Shown: one piece after another, positions 32,378-42,688 of the stretch
Numbering within the stretch: the first letter of the stretch is position 1
Layout of the letters: each line of letters starts with the position of its first letter
Assembly (NCBI GenBank): GCA_023807065.1
Contig: JAJJLU010000359.1
Span: 1 to 64,000, forward strand
From: Isotricha intestinalis
Lineage: Eukaryota > Ciliophora > Litostomatea > Vestibuliferida > Isotrichidae
Direction: 5' to 3'
DNA: 64,000 nt
Made by a program: the position numbers and the translations under genes
The notes under the pieces: model-generated
Seen by the model: the letters and a program-made list of their open reading frames with translations, nothing else
Database searches by the model: none
What the model was told of the DNA's origin: nothing

Positions 32378-35300
32378 TTAAAGTTCAAATCCATGATTCA
32401 TTATATTTAATGTTTCAATATATTGTAATTCTTCAATTAATTTATATATCACATAATTTAATTTATCACTTTTATTAATTATGTCTTCTAATTTTTCATG
32501 TGAATTTTCTCCTTTCTTTCTTCTTATTAATTCAAAATCATAACTATAATTTGTTTCTTTATTATAACCATCATCTGAATTAGTAGCTGTTATAAGAAAT
32601 GCAAATTCACTGTTTTTTATATTTGAATTATCTTTAAATTTTTCTTTATTAGTATTTTCATCATTTGTATTTTCATTATAGTCATTATAGTCATTTTCAA
32701 AATCATTTTCTGAATGAAGTAAATCATCAAAAGTTAAATAAATTTTTTTTATATTATCATTTACTTTAAAAATTTTAATTTTATTATCATTAAAACTTTT
32801 AAAATAACTAATAGTAAAATTAATAAAAGCTTTACTTAATTCTGTTAATGAATTGAATTCATCAAATTTATTTATTAATTCATATTTATCTGAAAAAGTT
32901 ATTAATAATTCATTATCTAAAGGAGTAATTATTTCATTTGTTTCTAATAATTTATCCCAAACTTTATTTGTTCTTTCATAAAAAGAATTAATAACATCAT
33001 CATATTTTGAAAGATTTTCATATTTTTGATCCAAAGGATTGGATAATTTATTGTAAGTTTTTTCTAAAAATATCTCACATTCAGGTAGTTTTTTAATTTC
33101 GAATTTTTTTTTGAAAAATAGAATATAGTTATTCAATTTTTCTAATTTAATATTAATATTAATAATATCTTTTATTTTTTTGTAAATAAAAGTTGATGGT
33201 TGAGTAATTCCATATAACTGAATTAAAATTTCTTTTTTTTCATATATTTTTTCATTCATCGATCGACTTGGATTTTTAGTTTCTAATTCTTGATAGAAAA
33301 ATTGTATTTGATTTGAAAATGATACAAATGATTTTTTATCTTGATTCATTAATCCATTTCTATTATATTTTGAATTCATAACTTTATTTAATGATAATGA
33401 AACAATAAAAATTTGGTCTTTTTCTTGAGAATTTTCTATTCTATAAAAATCTTTAATATTTTCAATCAAATAATGTTTTTCAAAATAATATTGAATATAT
33501 TTAAATATATTATCAATATTTAAATTATCTTTTGGCATGAATATATCATTAATAGGTGATTGAAAATATTTTTTAATATCTTCCTTAAAGAATGAATTTA
33601 TTGTTTCATCACTAAATTTAGGTTCCAATGACTTTTTATCATTTTTTTTTGAACCTTTTTTTTCTAAACGTTCAATCGAAATTTGAATATCATTATCTTC
33701 AAAATTATCTTCTAAAATATTCAAATCATCTTTTTCTTTTTCTTCTAATTCAAATTCTTTATTGTCTTTTTCTTTTGAAATATCAAATAAATTTTTACTT
33801 TTACTTTTTAATTCTTTTTTATCGTTTGTTTCTTCTTTTTTTTTTTCATTTATTTTTTCTGATTCTTCACTTTTATTTTTTTCTTTAAAATTATAAAAAT
33901 TCCTTTCTCTTAAATTATCTATCATCATTCTTTTATTAATTTCTGTAAGTTTTATTGCAATAATATTAAAAATAAGTTTTTTTAAATCATTCTTTATATC
34001 AATTGTATTTTCTTTTGTTATATATAACCATTTAACATCAATAGTAATTGTTCTTATATTTTTATCATCATATAATAAAATAAATTTCATCCAAAAAGGT
34101 ATTTTATATAATTCTGGAGTACAATCAATGTCTTTTGTTTCTAAACATACTTTTCTTATTTTTTTTATTTCTTCCGATTTATCGTTGATAAAATCAAAAA
34201 CAAAAAAATCTGAATATTTAATTGAAAATAAATTTATATAATCTACAAGATCAGCATTAGAAACAATTGAAAAACTTCTTCTTTCTTTTACAAAATGTTG
34301 GTTTTGTATCAATCCAATAATTGAATAACCTTTATTTACTTTAGCGTTTAATTCTTCATTAGTTAATTGATTTGAATTAATTTCTTTTCTTAATTTTTCT
34401 ATTTCAATTATCTTTTTAAAAGATGTTAACTGCCTAATTATTCTATTCATAAATAATTTTATGGATTGATTAATTTCAAAAAAATATTCTTCTTTTTTAC
34501 TTTCAAAATATAAAGGACTTTGCTTTTGAATTTCATTATTTTCATTATAAAAATAAATAGAATATTCATCTCTATTTATTATTGTGGTTATATCATATTT
34601 GTTTTTTCCAATATCAGTGAAAAAATCCTTATAATCTGGAATAAAATAATAAGTAATATCTAAATTTATATCTTCTTCACCTGTAAAATTAATTTTTTCT
34701 AGAAATAATTTAAATGACCATTCTTTTTCAATTATAAATGGAAATTTTTCTTCATTAACTTCTAAAAATAATTCCATAATAAAATAATATTTTTTTTGTT
34801 GAACTTTACTTGGATTTTTCAAAAATGACATATTAAAATCTTCAATAGTAGAATCATATTCTTCATTTTCAGGAAATTCATTTGTATAATAATTATAGTA
34901 AACTTGAATAAAAAATTTTTTTATCATTTCATCCATTTTATTTAAAATAAAATCAAATCCGTATTCGGATTTTTGTAAAATGTTTGTTAAAGGATATTTT
35001 ATTTCAAAGTAATATAATTCTTTTAAAATATCTTCTATTTTCTCTTTTTCATTTAATAAATAATAAATTAAAAAATTATATTTTTTGACTAGAATTACAT
35101 GATAATTAATATGTGTATATAAATTATTTAAAAAATCATCAATATTTAATTCAAAAATTTCATTATCTTTAATAATATTTTTTAACTCACTTAAATTAGA
35201 ATTTGGTTTTAAATAATTATTATGTTCATTATATTCATTAAGAAGTGATAGAACTTCTTTTGAAATATTTTCTGTTTGAAAAGATGAAAGTTCTTTTTTA

Positions 35301-38300
35301 TTTAATAATTCTTCATAAAATTCATTATCCATTTGTTTTAAGGAATCAATAGTAATGTAATAAAATTTGATTGTAAAAACAGAATTTTTATTTAAGTCAA
35401 TTGTATTTTGTAATAATAAGTTTTTTGATGGAAAAGAAAAAAATATTATAGTAGAAGTTGAAAATAATTTTCCATAATAAGTTAAATTATCAACATTAAT
35501 CAAAGAATAATCTTGAATTGAAGTGAATATATCATTTAATGAAAGTATTATTTTTTTTTTTATATATTCTAAATGGTTCTGTGGTGTTTTTGAATTTAAT
35601 TTTAAATAAAAATCTATTTTTTTAATAAATGTTAAAGAAGTCTGTAAATTAGCACCCTTATTATTAACTGAGTTTTCCTGAAATTTACTTAAATATTTTT
35701 TTATTTTTTTAATAAAGTTTTCATTTTTTTTTTTTATAGATGTAAAATTTTTTGAATTAAATAAAATTAAATTTATCTTTTTTTTTTGAAGATTAAATGA
35801 TTCTATCGATTTCATTATATTATCATAAAATTTAATCCAACCAAATATTTTATATTCAGAACTTTTAAAATATTTTATTAAAGAAGACATAAATTTTTCT
35901 TTGTCATAAATATTTATAGTTTTTTCATTGCATTTAAAAATATAAAAAGAATGATTAGGTTCAATTGCTAATTCTGTTTTTATTTTATCTTGCTCAAACA
36001 CAGAAATAGTATATATTAACACTATTTGATGTTTATATATTTTTTCAGGAATAATATCCTTACAATTTATAATATTTAATACATTAAATTTTGAAATTAA
36101 TGTAATAGAATTAATATCAGTATTTAAAATAGAAAAATTTTCTCTTAATCTTTGAAGAATTAAAAACTTGACAAATTTCATTAGAATAATATTCCTAGAA
36201 AATGTATAAGTTTCGCTAACATTTACAATTAAGTAAGATAATATTAATTTATTTCCTACTGTATAAGTAAAAATACTTCCTGATTCATTTTTATGTTCAT
36301 CTTCTACTTCTTTCATTTCATAAGGAATTGTCAAAAATTCTTGATTTTTAAAAATATTTATTTTTTTAGTTAATAATAACCTTAAATGAAAAGGTGATGT
36401 TTGGATATTAATATCACTATTTTTTGTGGTATTTTGAATTTCATTTATTAATTTGTCTCTTAAATTAATTCTTGTATTATGAAAACATTGGAAAAAACCA
36501 ATATATAACAACATTAAATTATCTCTTATCCAATCTATTTTCATTATCATTAATCCATTTAAATATTTTTTTTTTGAATTATTTTCTGATTTTGGAATTA
36601 ATTTAATTCCAATTTTTAAATCTTTATTTATAGTATCACAAAATTTATAGATTTGAGATTCTATTAAATTTCTTTGATTATGATAAGATAAAGGATATTG
36701 TTTATCTTTTAAAATAAAAGACATTATATTTTCATCATTTATATCATTTATTCTATTTATAACCAAAGATTCTATAATATCTACATCAAAAAATCTATGC
36801 CAAGTATGAATTGATAAATTGAATATTGAATCCCAAAGAAATTTATTTTTTTTTATAAATAAATCTTTTTCTGTTTGAAAATCTTGTTCTTCTGAAAAAT
36901 TTCTACAAAAAAATGAAATTCCTTTATCTGTACAGATAATTTCTTTTATAAAATTCATTACTATTTCTACATGAGTTGAAAAAGAATGACTTACTGCAAT
37001 ATCATGGGAATTTTTTATATATTCTGTTTTTAGTGTATTTAATTTTGAATATGTTGATTTAATTTCTATTTGAATTGTATATCCTTCATTTTCATTTAAA
37101 TTATCTTTAGATATTATTTTATAAATTATAGATATATCTGGAAATAAGTGAATTTGGAATTTTTGATTTGCAGAATTTTTTTTTTTTGATCTTTTATAAA
37201 AAAAACTCTCCCTTACTCTTGCTTGAGAAATTAAATAAAAAGGAACATTCAGCTCATATACTTGAAAAACTTCTTTTTGCATTATATTTATTTTATTTGA
37301 TTTAAAATAATTAATAGCATTTATGTTAAAATTTATTGAACATATTTTATTATTGTCATTAACATTTTGATTTATATAAATATTATTGTTACAGATATTA
37401 TATTCATGAAAAGGTTTTTTGCAGAAAAACATACTTAAAGTATCTTTACAACATTTACAATTTATTGATACTTTACTTTTAATTCTATAATTTTTAGTTT
37501 CTTGTAAATTATATGATACTATATTTTTATTTGATTGTTTTTTTTTAATTCCAAAAAAATTATTTAAATAATCAATAGGAAAATAATTTCCATTCGTAAA
37601 TTTTGTGATATCTTTAAATAAATTAATTGAATTAATAGATGATGGAGGAGTAAATTTATTCAATTTATTAGTATCAAATAAATCAATAATTTGAATAGAA
37701 ATATCTATTCTTCCATATTGCATTAAAATATTATTATATTTACCAAAATATGAAAAGCATAAATTAGAATCAGTGATTAAAAATAAAATAGGTGAAGCAG
37801 TTCTTGGTAATAAATCTAAATAATATAAAGTATATTCTAATATATTATTTAAATATCTAGATTGGTTTCTAATATATAAATCTAAAGCTCTGTAATTATT
37901 CTCAGAAAAAACAGATTTTCCATTTAAAGTTGAAGGAAGTATAGGATGAGTTTCTTTATTATTATTAAAACTCATTATTTTAGAATGTAGTTTTTGAATT
38001 AATAAATTCAAATAATAATCACTTAAATTAGTAGGATCTAAGATTATTTCATGTAATATCATTTTTAAATCATCTTCACTTGAAGAGCATGCTATTCCTA
38101 AAATAATTTTTGGTTTAAACTTTATTATATCATAATTTAAATTATATATTTCTAACTCAAATTCATTGAAACTTTCTAAAAGTAATTTTGTATATATTTC
38201 TACTTTTTCATTATAAATTTGTTTTTGATCAAAATCATAATTAAACATTGATTGTGATAAATCAAAAAAAAATAAAATTCTATATTCCATATAAAAAAAA

Positions 38301-38554
38301 CATACTTGTGTTTCACTTGTCATTAATATTGTTTCTTCTCCTGTTATTTTTTTATTTTCAAAATCTTTTAATTGAATATAAAAACCATATAAATAATTTT
38401 GATATTTTTTTGATAATTTATTTATTGTAATTGGAGTATCAAGTAATTCAATATAAAAATATGTTCTTTCTGCCTTTGGAAAATTTAAATAATTCGAAAA
38501 AACAAAATCAATATTTTCAACTTGATAAATAATAGTTTCTTGACTGTCATTCAT
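32378..38554 (-). CDS. Very large SZT2-like protein (KICSTOR-type)
   Basis: Single 2058-residue frame without introns, the longest gene here. The N-terminal third resembles SZT2, the scaffold of the KICSTOR complex that tethers GATOR1 and tunes TORC1 to nutrients. It has YRILFFFDLSQSMFNYDFDQ (about 85-105), like SZT2's vWA-like strand with aspartate-serine core; LLPRTASPILFLITDSNLCF (about 245-265); and a following IDISIQIIDLF strand. Later blocks align only by pattern, and the protein is shorter than human SZT2 (about 3,430). An acidic low-complexity linker lies near 1,560-1,650. The match rests on remembered family features, so a homology search should decide. Alternatives are another vWA-containing giant protein or a lineage-specific one. 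Confidence 0.6.
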   Translation of the reverse strand: MNDSQETIIYQVENIDFVFSNYLNFPKAERTYFYIELLDTPITINKLSKKYQNYLYGFYIQLKDFENKKITGEETILMTSETQVCFFYMEYRILFFFDLSQSMFNYDFDQKQIYNEKVEIYTKLLLESFNEFELEIYNLNYDIIKFKPKIILGIACSSSEDDLKMILHEIILDPTNLSDYYLNLLIQKLHSKIMSFNNNKETHPILPSTLNGKSVFSENNYRALDLYIRNQSRYLNNILEYTLYYLDLLPRTASPILFLITDSNLCFSYFGKYNNILMQYGRIDISIQIIDLFDTNKLNKFTPPSSINSINLFKDITKFTNGNYFPIDYLNNFFGIKKKQSNKNIVSYNLQETKNYRIKSKVSINCKCCKDTLSMFFCKKPFHEYNICNNNIYINQNVNDNNKICSINFNINAINYFKSNKINIMQKEVFQVYELNVPFYLISQARVRESFFYKRSKKKNSANQKFQIHLFPDISIIYKIISKDNLNENEGYTIQIEIKSTYSKLNTLKTEYIKNSHDIAVSHSFSTHVEIVMNFIKEIICTDKGISFFCRNFSEEQDFQTEKDLFIKKNKFLWDSIFNLSIHTWHRFFDVDIIESLVINRINDINDENIMSFILKDKQYPLSYHNQRNLIESQIYKFCDTINKDLKIGIKLIPKSENNSKKKYLNGLMIMKIDWIRDNLMLLYIGFFQCFHNTRINLRDKLINEIQNTTKNSDINIQTSPFHLRLLLTKKINIFKNQEFLTIPYEMKEVEDEHKNESGSIFTYTVGNKLILSYLIVNVSETYTFSRNIILMKFVKFLILQRLRENFSILNTDINSITLISKFNVLNIINCKDIIPEKIYKHQIVLIYTISVFEQDKIKTELAIEPNHSFYIFKCNEKTINIYDKEKFMSSLIKYFKSSEYKIFGWIKFYDNIMKSIESFNLQKKKINLILFNSKNFTSIKKKNENFIKKIKKYLSKFQENSVNNKGANLQTSLTFIKKIDFYLKLNSKTPQNHLEYIKKKIILSLNDIFTSIQDYSLINVDNLTYYGKLFSTSTIIFFSFPSKNLLLQNTIDLNKNSVFTIKFYYITIDSLKQMDNEFYEELLNKKELSSFQTENISKEVLSLLNEYNEHNNYLKPNSNLSELKNIIKDNEIFELNIDDFLNNLYTHINYHVILVKKYNFLIYYLLNEKEKIEDILKELYYFEIKYPLTNILQKSEYGFDFILNKMDEMIKKFFIQVYYNYYTNEFPENEEYDSTIEDFNMSFLKNPSKVQQKKYYFIMELFLEVNEEKFPFIIEKEWSFKLFLEKINFTGEEDINLDITYYFIPDYKDFFTDIGKNKYDITTIINRDEYSIYFYNENNEIQKQSPLYFESKKEEYFFEINQSIKLFMNRIIRQLTSFKKIIEIEKLRKEINSNQLTNEELNAKVNKGYSIIGLIQNQHFVKERRSFSIVSNADLVDYINLFSIKYSDFFVFDFINDKSEEIKKIRKVCLETKDIDCTPELYKIPFWMKFILLYDDKNIRTITIDVKWLYITKENTIDIKNDLKKLIFNIIAIKLTEINKRMMIDNLRERNFYNFKEKNKSEESEKINEKKKEETNDKKELKSKSKNLFDISKEKDNKEFELEEKEKDDLNILEDNFEDNDIQISIERLEKKGSKKNDKKSLEPKFSDETINSFFKEDIKKYFQSPINDIFMPKDNLNIDNIFKYIQYYFEKHYLIENIKDFYRIENSQEKDQIFIVSLSLNKVMNSKYNRNGLMNQDKKSFVSFSNQIQFFYQELETKNPSRSMNEKIYEKKEILIQLYGITQPSTFIYKKIKDIININIKLEKLNNYILFFKKKFEIKKLPECEIFLEKTYNKLSNPLDQKYENLSKYDDVINSFYERTNKVWDKLLETNEIITPLDNELLITFSDKYELINKFDEFNSLTELSKAFINFTISYFKSFNDNKIKIFKVNDNIKKIYLTFDDLLHSENDFENDYNDYNENTNDENTNKEKFKDNSNIKNSEFAFLITATNSDDGYNKETNYSYDFELIRRKKGENSHEKLEDIINKSDKLNYVIYKLIEELQYIETLNIMNHGFEL

Positions 38555-39064
38555 TATGATAAAAAATTTAATAAAAATATTAAATAATTTAATATATAAT
38601 TTAAAGAAATTGTGATTATTTTTTTTCTTTTTGAATTAATCTTTTAAAATTCATGTATTTTCTTTATTTAAATCAGATAATTTATCTATTTTCCATTTTT
38701 TCTTTACCAAATAAATTTCTCATTTTATTTTAATAATTGTTTGATAGAAATTCAAAATTATTATGATATAACAATTCTCAAATTATATTTACCATAATTT
38801 TATTAAAATAAAAAATTTCAAAAAAGAATCAAAATGAAAAAAATAAATTAAAGAGAAAAAACCTTATTCTATTAAATAAAGTAGTGAAAGTTTTAACCTT
38901 AAATATAATAAATCAATTATCAGAATAAATTTGAATTACCACAAACAACATTTTTAAATTGTACTTGAATTATTATTTCCCTTTATGTGATTAACTTTAT
39001 TTGTTAATTTATTTTTTTTCTTGTTTAAATTGAATTTAAAAATTAATTCAAAATAAATTAAAAA
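38555..39064. other. Divergent intergenic stretch
   Basis: 510 bases, no supported feature; must contain the promoters of the SZT2-like and methyltransferase genes. Confidence 0.4.
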
Positions 39065-39793
39065 ATGTCAAATGAAAATTATTCTTATGGTAACCAAAAT
39101 TATTGGAATTTAAGATATCAAAATATGCATTATTCTTTTGATTGGTTAGAAGATTATGAATCATTACAATCCTATTTAGAAAATATTATTAATAATTATC
39201 AGGAAAGGACAAACATAAAAATTTTGGTAATAGGATGTGGAACATCGGAGTTAAGTGAAAAAATATACACAAAATTAAATATCAAAAAAATAAGTAATAT
39301 TGATTTTTCCGAAAAATGTATTTCTTATATGACTGAAAAAAATAAAGAATTAAAAGAAATGGAATATAAAATAATGGATGCACTATCATTAGATTATGAA
39401 AATAATTCATTTGATTTAATTATAGATAAAGCTTTATTAGATTGTTTATTCTGTTCAGAATTCCCTTTTACCAAAAGTGCAAAATATATGAAGGAAGTTC
39501 AAAGAGTTTTAAAAGATAATGGTTATTATTTTCTTGTTTCCCATTCTGATATAAATAATAGAGGAGTTAATTTTTCAAATTTAGATTTTATTAATTTTGA
39601 GGTTAATCAATATGTTTTAGAAAATAAATTTGAAATTGATAGAATAAATTTACCTGAAATAAAAAGAAATTATTTATATATTTGTAAAAAAATTGATTCT
39701 TCTAAATTTACTAATGAATCTTATGAAAACACTCTTAAAAAATTAAAGGAAAAAGAAGAAATACATATATCAAACCAAGAAAACACAAAATAA
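39065..39793 (+). CDS. EEF1AKMT4/METTL13-type class I methyltransferase
   Basis: 242-residue SAM-dependent methyltransferase. Near the N-terminus YWNLRYQNMHYSFDWLEDYE is the YWdxRY...(Y/F)EWf signature of the METTL13/EEF1AKMT4 group, whose members methylate lysines of elongation factor eEF1A. SAM-binding motif I is KILVIGCGTSELSEKIY (about 52-68), motif II ends in NIDFSEKCI (acidic Asp), and DLIIDKALLDCLF (about 118-130) is the family's post-IV segment with DKgtLDal. The helix VQRVLKDNGYYFLVSHS completes the Rossmann fold. Length suits the single-domain EEF1AKMT4 rather than two-domain METTL13. The Lys/Glu tail is probably disordered. Substrate is inferred from the family. Confidence 0.85.
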   Translation: MSNENYSYGNQNYWNLRYQNMHYSFDWLEDYESLQSYLENIINNYQERTNIKILVIGCGTSELSEKIYTKLNIKKISNIDFSEKCISYMTEKNKELKEMEYKIMDALSLDYENNSFDLIIDKALLDCLFCSEFPFTKSAKYMKEVQRVLKDNGYYFLVSHSDINNRGVNFSNLDFINFEVNQYVLENKFEIDRINLPEIKRNYLYICKKIDSSKFTNESYENTLKKLKEKEEIHISNQENTK

Positions 39794-39880
39794 ACTTAAT
39801 AAATATTTTAAATAAATCAAAAAAATATATATATAAAACAATAAACTATATTTTTTCTTAAAGAAAATTTATAGAAAAAT

Positions 39881-42076
39881 TTATTTAAAATACATTTTTC
39901 CCTTTTTTTGAGTCCTATGAGTTTGAATATTGATGACATTGGCTTTTTTCCTAGTATCTTCCCTTAATTGTTCAATATTTTTTTCTTGTTGAGCCCATTC
40001 AATAACAATTTTCCTTCCATAAAAATGTGAATTTTGTAATTCTTTAAAAGCTTTTTGAGCTTCATCATGTGACATAAATTCAACAAATCCAAATCCTCTA
40101 ATACTTCCATCCATTTTTGTAGGTAATCTTACTCTTTTAACTTGACCATATACTTTAAATAATTTTCTTAATTCTTCTTTGTTTGATTCAAAAGGTAAGT
40201 TTTTAATTAATAATTTCGTATTACTTATATTTTCATTTTCATATTCATAATCATTTAATTCTGTTTCTTTTTTCCTTTTATTACCTAATAAATTTTCATT
40301 TTTATTTTTTGATGTTTTACTTATATTTAATTTTAATGAATGTCCTCCTAACAATCTTCCTTGTAAATTTTTTAAAGCTTTTAACATTGTTTCTTCATCT
40401 TTAAATTCAACAAATCCAAAACCACTTGAAACGTTTCTTCCTTCTTTTTTATGTTTGACAATTTCTACTTTTTTAACATGATAATCTTTACTTTCAAAAA
40501 AATGTTTTAGTTGTTTTTCATTGGTTGAAAAATCTAAATTTGTCACAAATAATATTTTTCCTTGATTTTCAACTAAATTTATATTATTGTCATTCTCTTC
40601 ATCTTTTTTATTATTCTCTTCTTTAATTTTTTTATTTAAAATTCCTTCTGGAGCAAATTCTAAATAAATTGGTTGATTATCAATTTCATAATAAGCTAAA
40701 TGTTTAATACAATTTAGAGCATGTTTTGAATTAACATATTCACAAATTGCTAAAGTATTACTTGGACTTAATAAAAATCTAGTTAAACTTCCATATCTTT
40801 CGAATATATTTTTTAATTTATCATAATTTGTATTATAAGATATATTTTTAACAAATAATATATTTTTACTTCTTATACATTCACTTCTTTTTCCTTTTAA
40901 TATATCTAAATTTATTCCTTGATCTTTTAACCATTCTTTTGTTTCATTTATTATTGTTGTTTCCATTGCTGAAATTTGAACTGCTATATCTGAATTTTCT
41001 TTATTTAATAATTCTTCTTTTGAAATATTTAATCTTTTTGATATTGTTTCAATCACTGCATTTTGGTTTAAAAATAAATAATTCCAATTAGTTTCATCAT
41101 TATAACTTGCTTTTAATTTATTACTTTTCGCTTTTTTATATGAAGATTCTTTCATAAATTCTTTATTTTCATTATTTTTATTTCTTTTTTTTTCTTTATT
41201 ATTATTATTTAATTTTGATGTCTTTTCTTCTGCAATTGATATATGAAGTTTTCTTCCCATGAAATATTCTTCATCCATTTTAGATAAAGCCATTATTGAA
41301 GATTCTGTTGTTTCAAATGAAATATATGCATAACCAAAAGATTCATTTGTCTTATGATTTATTGGTATATGAATTTCACTTATTGCTCCATAAATTTCAA
41401 ATTGTTTTTTTATATCATCTTCTGTTATTTTAAAAGGAAGATTTCTTAAATATAATCTTTTTGGATCTAATATTTTTTTATTATCTTCTATTCCTATTGA
41501 TGTTTCTTCTTTTTTATTTGTTTTGTTTTTATCTTTTTTATTTTCTTCATTAATTTCTTTTTTATTTTTAATGTTTAATTCTTGATTATTTTCTTCAATA
41601 TCCATTTTTTCATTTTTTTCACTAGTATTATTATTATCTATATTATCTTTAATTTGTTTTTTTGCAGCTTCATCAAATTTTGAAGAATTTTTGGTTTTAT
41701 TTGCTAATTCTAAAATTTTTTTAATTTTAGATTCTTTTGTTTCTATTTTTTTTTCTTCATCAATATTATCATCATTCTTTTTATTATTATTTTTTTTCCC
41801 TTTAAATAATTTTTTCTTTAAAGAAGGGTCACCTTGTAATTTAGCAATTTCAACTGAAATTTTTTGAGTAGTTAAATAAGTTTGATTAAAATAATTTACA
41901 GCATTTTTTGCAGATTTTTCATCTTTATATCCAATAAAACAAAAGTTTCTACTTTGACCATTATCTTTTTTCATTATTTTAACATCAGTAATTTCTCCTT
42001 TTTCACTAAAATGCTTTTTTAATTGCTTTTCTGTAATATTTTTTGGTAAGTTTTTAACTATAATCCTAGTTGACAT
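39881..42076 (-). CDS. MRD1: MRD1/RBM19: multi-RRM pre-rRNA processing factor
   Basis: 731-residue protein with five RRMs at about 3-80, 204-285, 404-478, 504-580 and 617-695, separated by Lys/Glu-rich linkers. Each shows RNP2 and RNP1, for example LLIKNLPFESNK with GFGFVEF in RRM5 and LFVTNLDFST with GFGFVEF in RRM4. RRM3 has the divergent CEYVN in place of RNP1, as in MRD1 proteins. The number, order and the terminal block IEWAQQEKNIEQLREDTRKK fit yeast Mrd1 and animal RBM19. They bind pre-rRNA and U3 snoRNA in the 90S pre-ribosome and are needed for early 18S cleavages in the nucleolus. Convergent with the methyltransferase gene and divergent from NMD3, another ribosome-assembly factor. 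Confidence 0.93.
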   Translation of the reverse strand: MSTRIIVKNLPKNITEKQLKKHFSEKGEITDVKIMKKDNGQSRNFCFIGYKDEKSAKNAVNYFNQTYLTTQKISVEIAKLQGDPSLKKKLFKGKKNNNKKNDDNIDEEKKIETKESKIKKILELANKTKNSSKFDEAAKKQIKDNIDNNNTSEKNEKMDIEENNQELNIKNKKEINEENKKDKNKTNKKEETSIGIEDNKKILDPKRLYLRNLPFKITEDDIKKQFEIYGAISEIHIPINHKTNESFGYAYISFETTESSIMALSKMDEEYFMGRKLHISIAEEKTSKLNNNNKEKKRNKNNENKEFMKESSYKKAKSNKLKASYNDETNWNYLFLNQNAVIETISKRLNISKEELLNKENSDIAVQISAMETTIINETKEWLKDQGINLDILKGKRSECIRSKNILFVKNISYNTNYDKLKNIFERYGSLTRFLLSPSNTLAICEYVNSKHALNCIKHLAYYEIDNQPIYLEFAPEGILNKKIKEENNKKDEENDNNINLVENQGKILFVTNLDFSTNEKQLKHFFESKDYHVKKVEIVKHKKEGRNVSSGFGFVEFKDEETMLKALKNLQGRLLGGHSLKLNISKTSKNKNENLLGNKRKKETELNDYEYENENISNTKLLIKNLPFESNKEELRKLFKVYGQVKRVRLPTKMDGSIRGFGFVEFMSHDEAQKAFKELQNSHFYGRKIVIEWAQQEKNIEQLREDTRKKANVINIQTHRTQKKGKMYFK

Positions 42077-42688
42077 TTTAGGAATGATAAATATTTAATT
42101 AATGTTAATTAAATATAAAAATATTTTTTATTTAAAAAAAAACCAATTGTAAGATGAAAAACAGCTTTTGAATTTTGAAAATTTGAAAAAGGCTAATGAA
42201 ATAATGAATATAAAAATTGATAAAATAATTCTAATAACTAATAATGAATATAATATTTAGAATTATAAAAATAAAAAGAAAAATCAAAACTCCAAAGTCA
42301 AAAGGAATTTAAAGATTATCAAAAAACAAATGTTTAAATAAAAAAGAAAATATGAGCAATTATATAATTTAAAAATAAAAAATGATAATTTATTATTAGC
42401 AAAATTTAAGTATTTAATCGGAACCAATTTTTAGATTAAGGAAAATTTTTTACAATGAGTAAGTGGAACATTTTATAAAAAAATGTGATTTTCATTGATT
42501 TAATAGGAATAATTTATTTCAAATGTGTAAAAAAATTTATACAACTATGATATTATAAAATTAATCAAAATAACAATTAATATAATATATAGTAGAATAA
42601 AAAAATAGCTTATCTTTATTTAGTTTAAAAAAATAAAATTAAATAAAAATTAAATAATTTCATAATTATTTTTTATCATATTGTTTTC
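42077..42688. other. Divergent gap between MRD1 and NMD3 with a coding relic
   Basis: 612 bases separating two ribosome-biogenesis genes. About half of it (42,153-42,458) is a protein-like frame with three in-frame TAG/TAA codons. The rest is A/T-rich and must contain both promoters. Confidence 0.5.
42153..42458 (+). pseudogene. Coiled-coil-like relic with in-frame UAG/UAA
   Basis: One plus-strand frame of 102 codons reads as a Lys/Glu/Asn/Leu helix (DEKQLLNFENLKKANEIM at its start; KRKYEQLYNLKIKNDNLLLA later). It is broken only by TAG 42,258-42,260, TAA 42,339-42,341 and TAG 42,432-42,434, ends in TGA, and is preceded by TAA. No frameshift is seen. Five ordinary CAA/CAG codons also occur. 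It may be a young relic of a coiled-coil gene. Confidence 0.5.
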
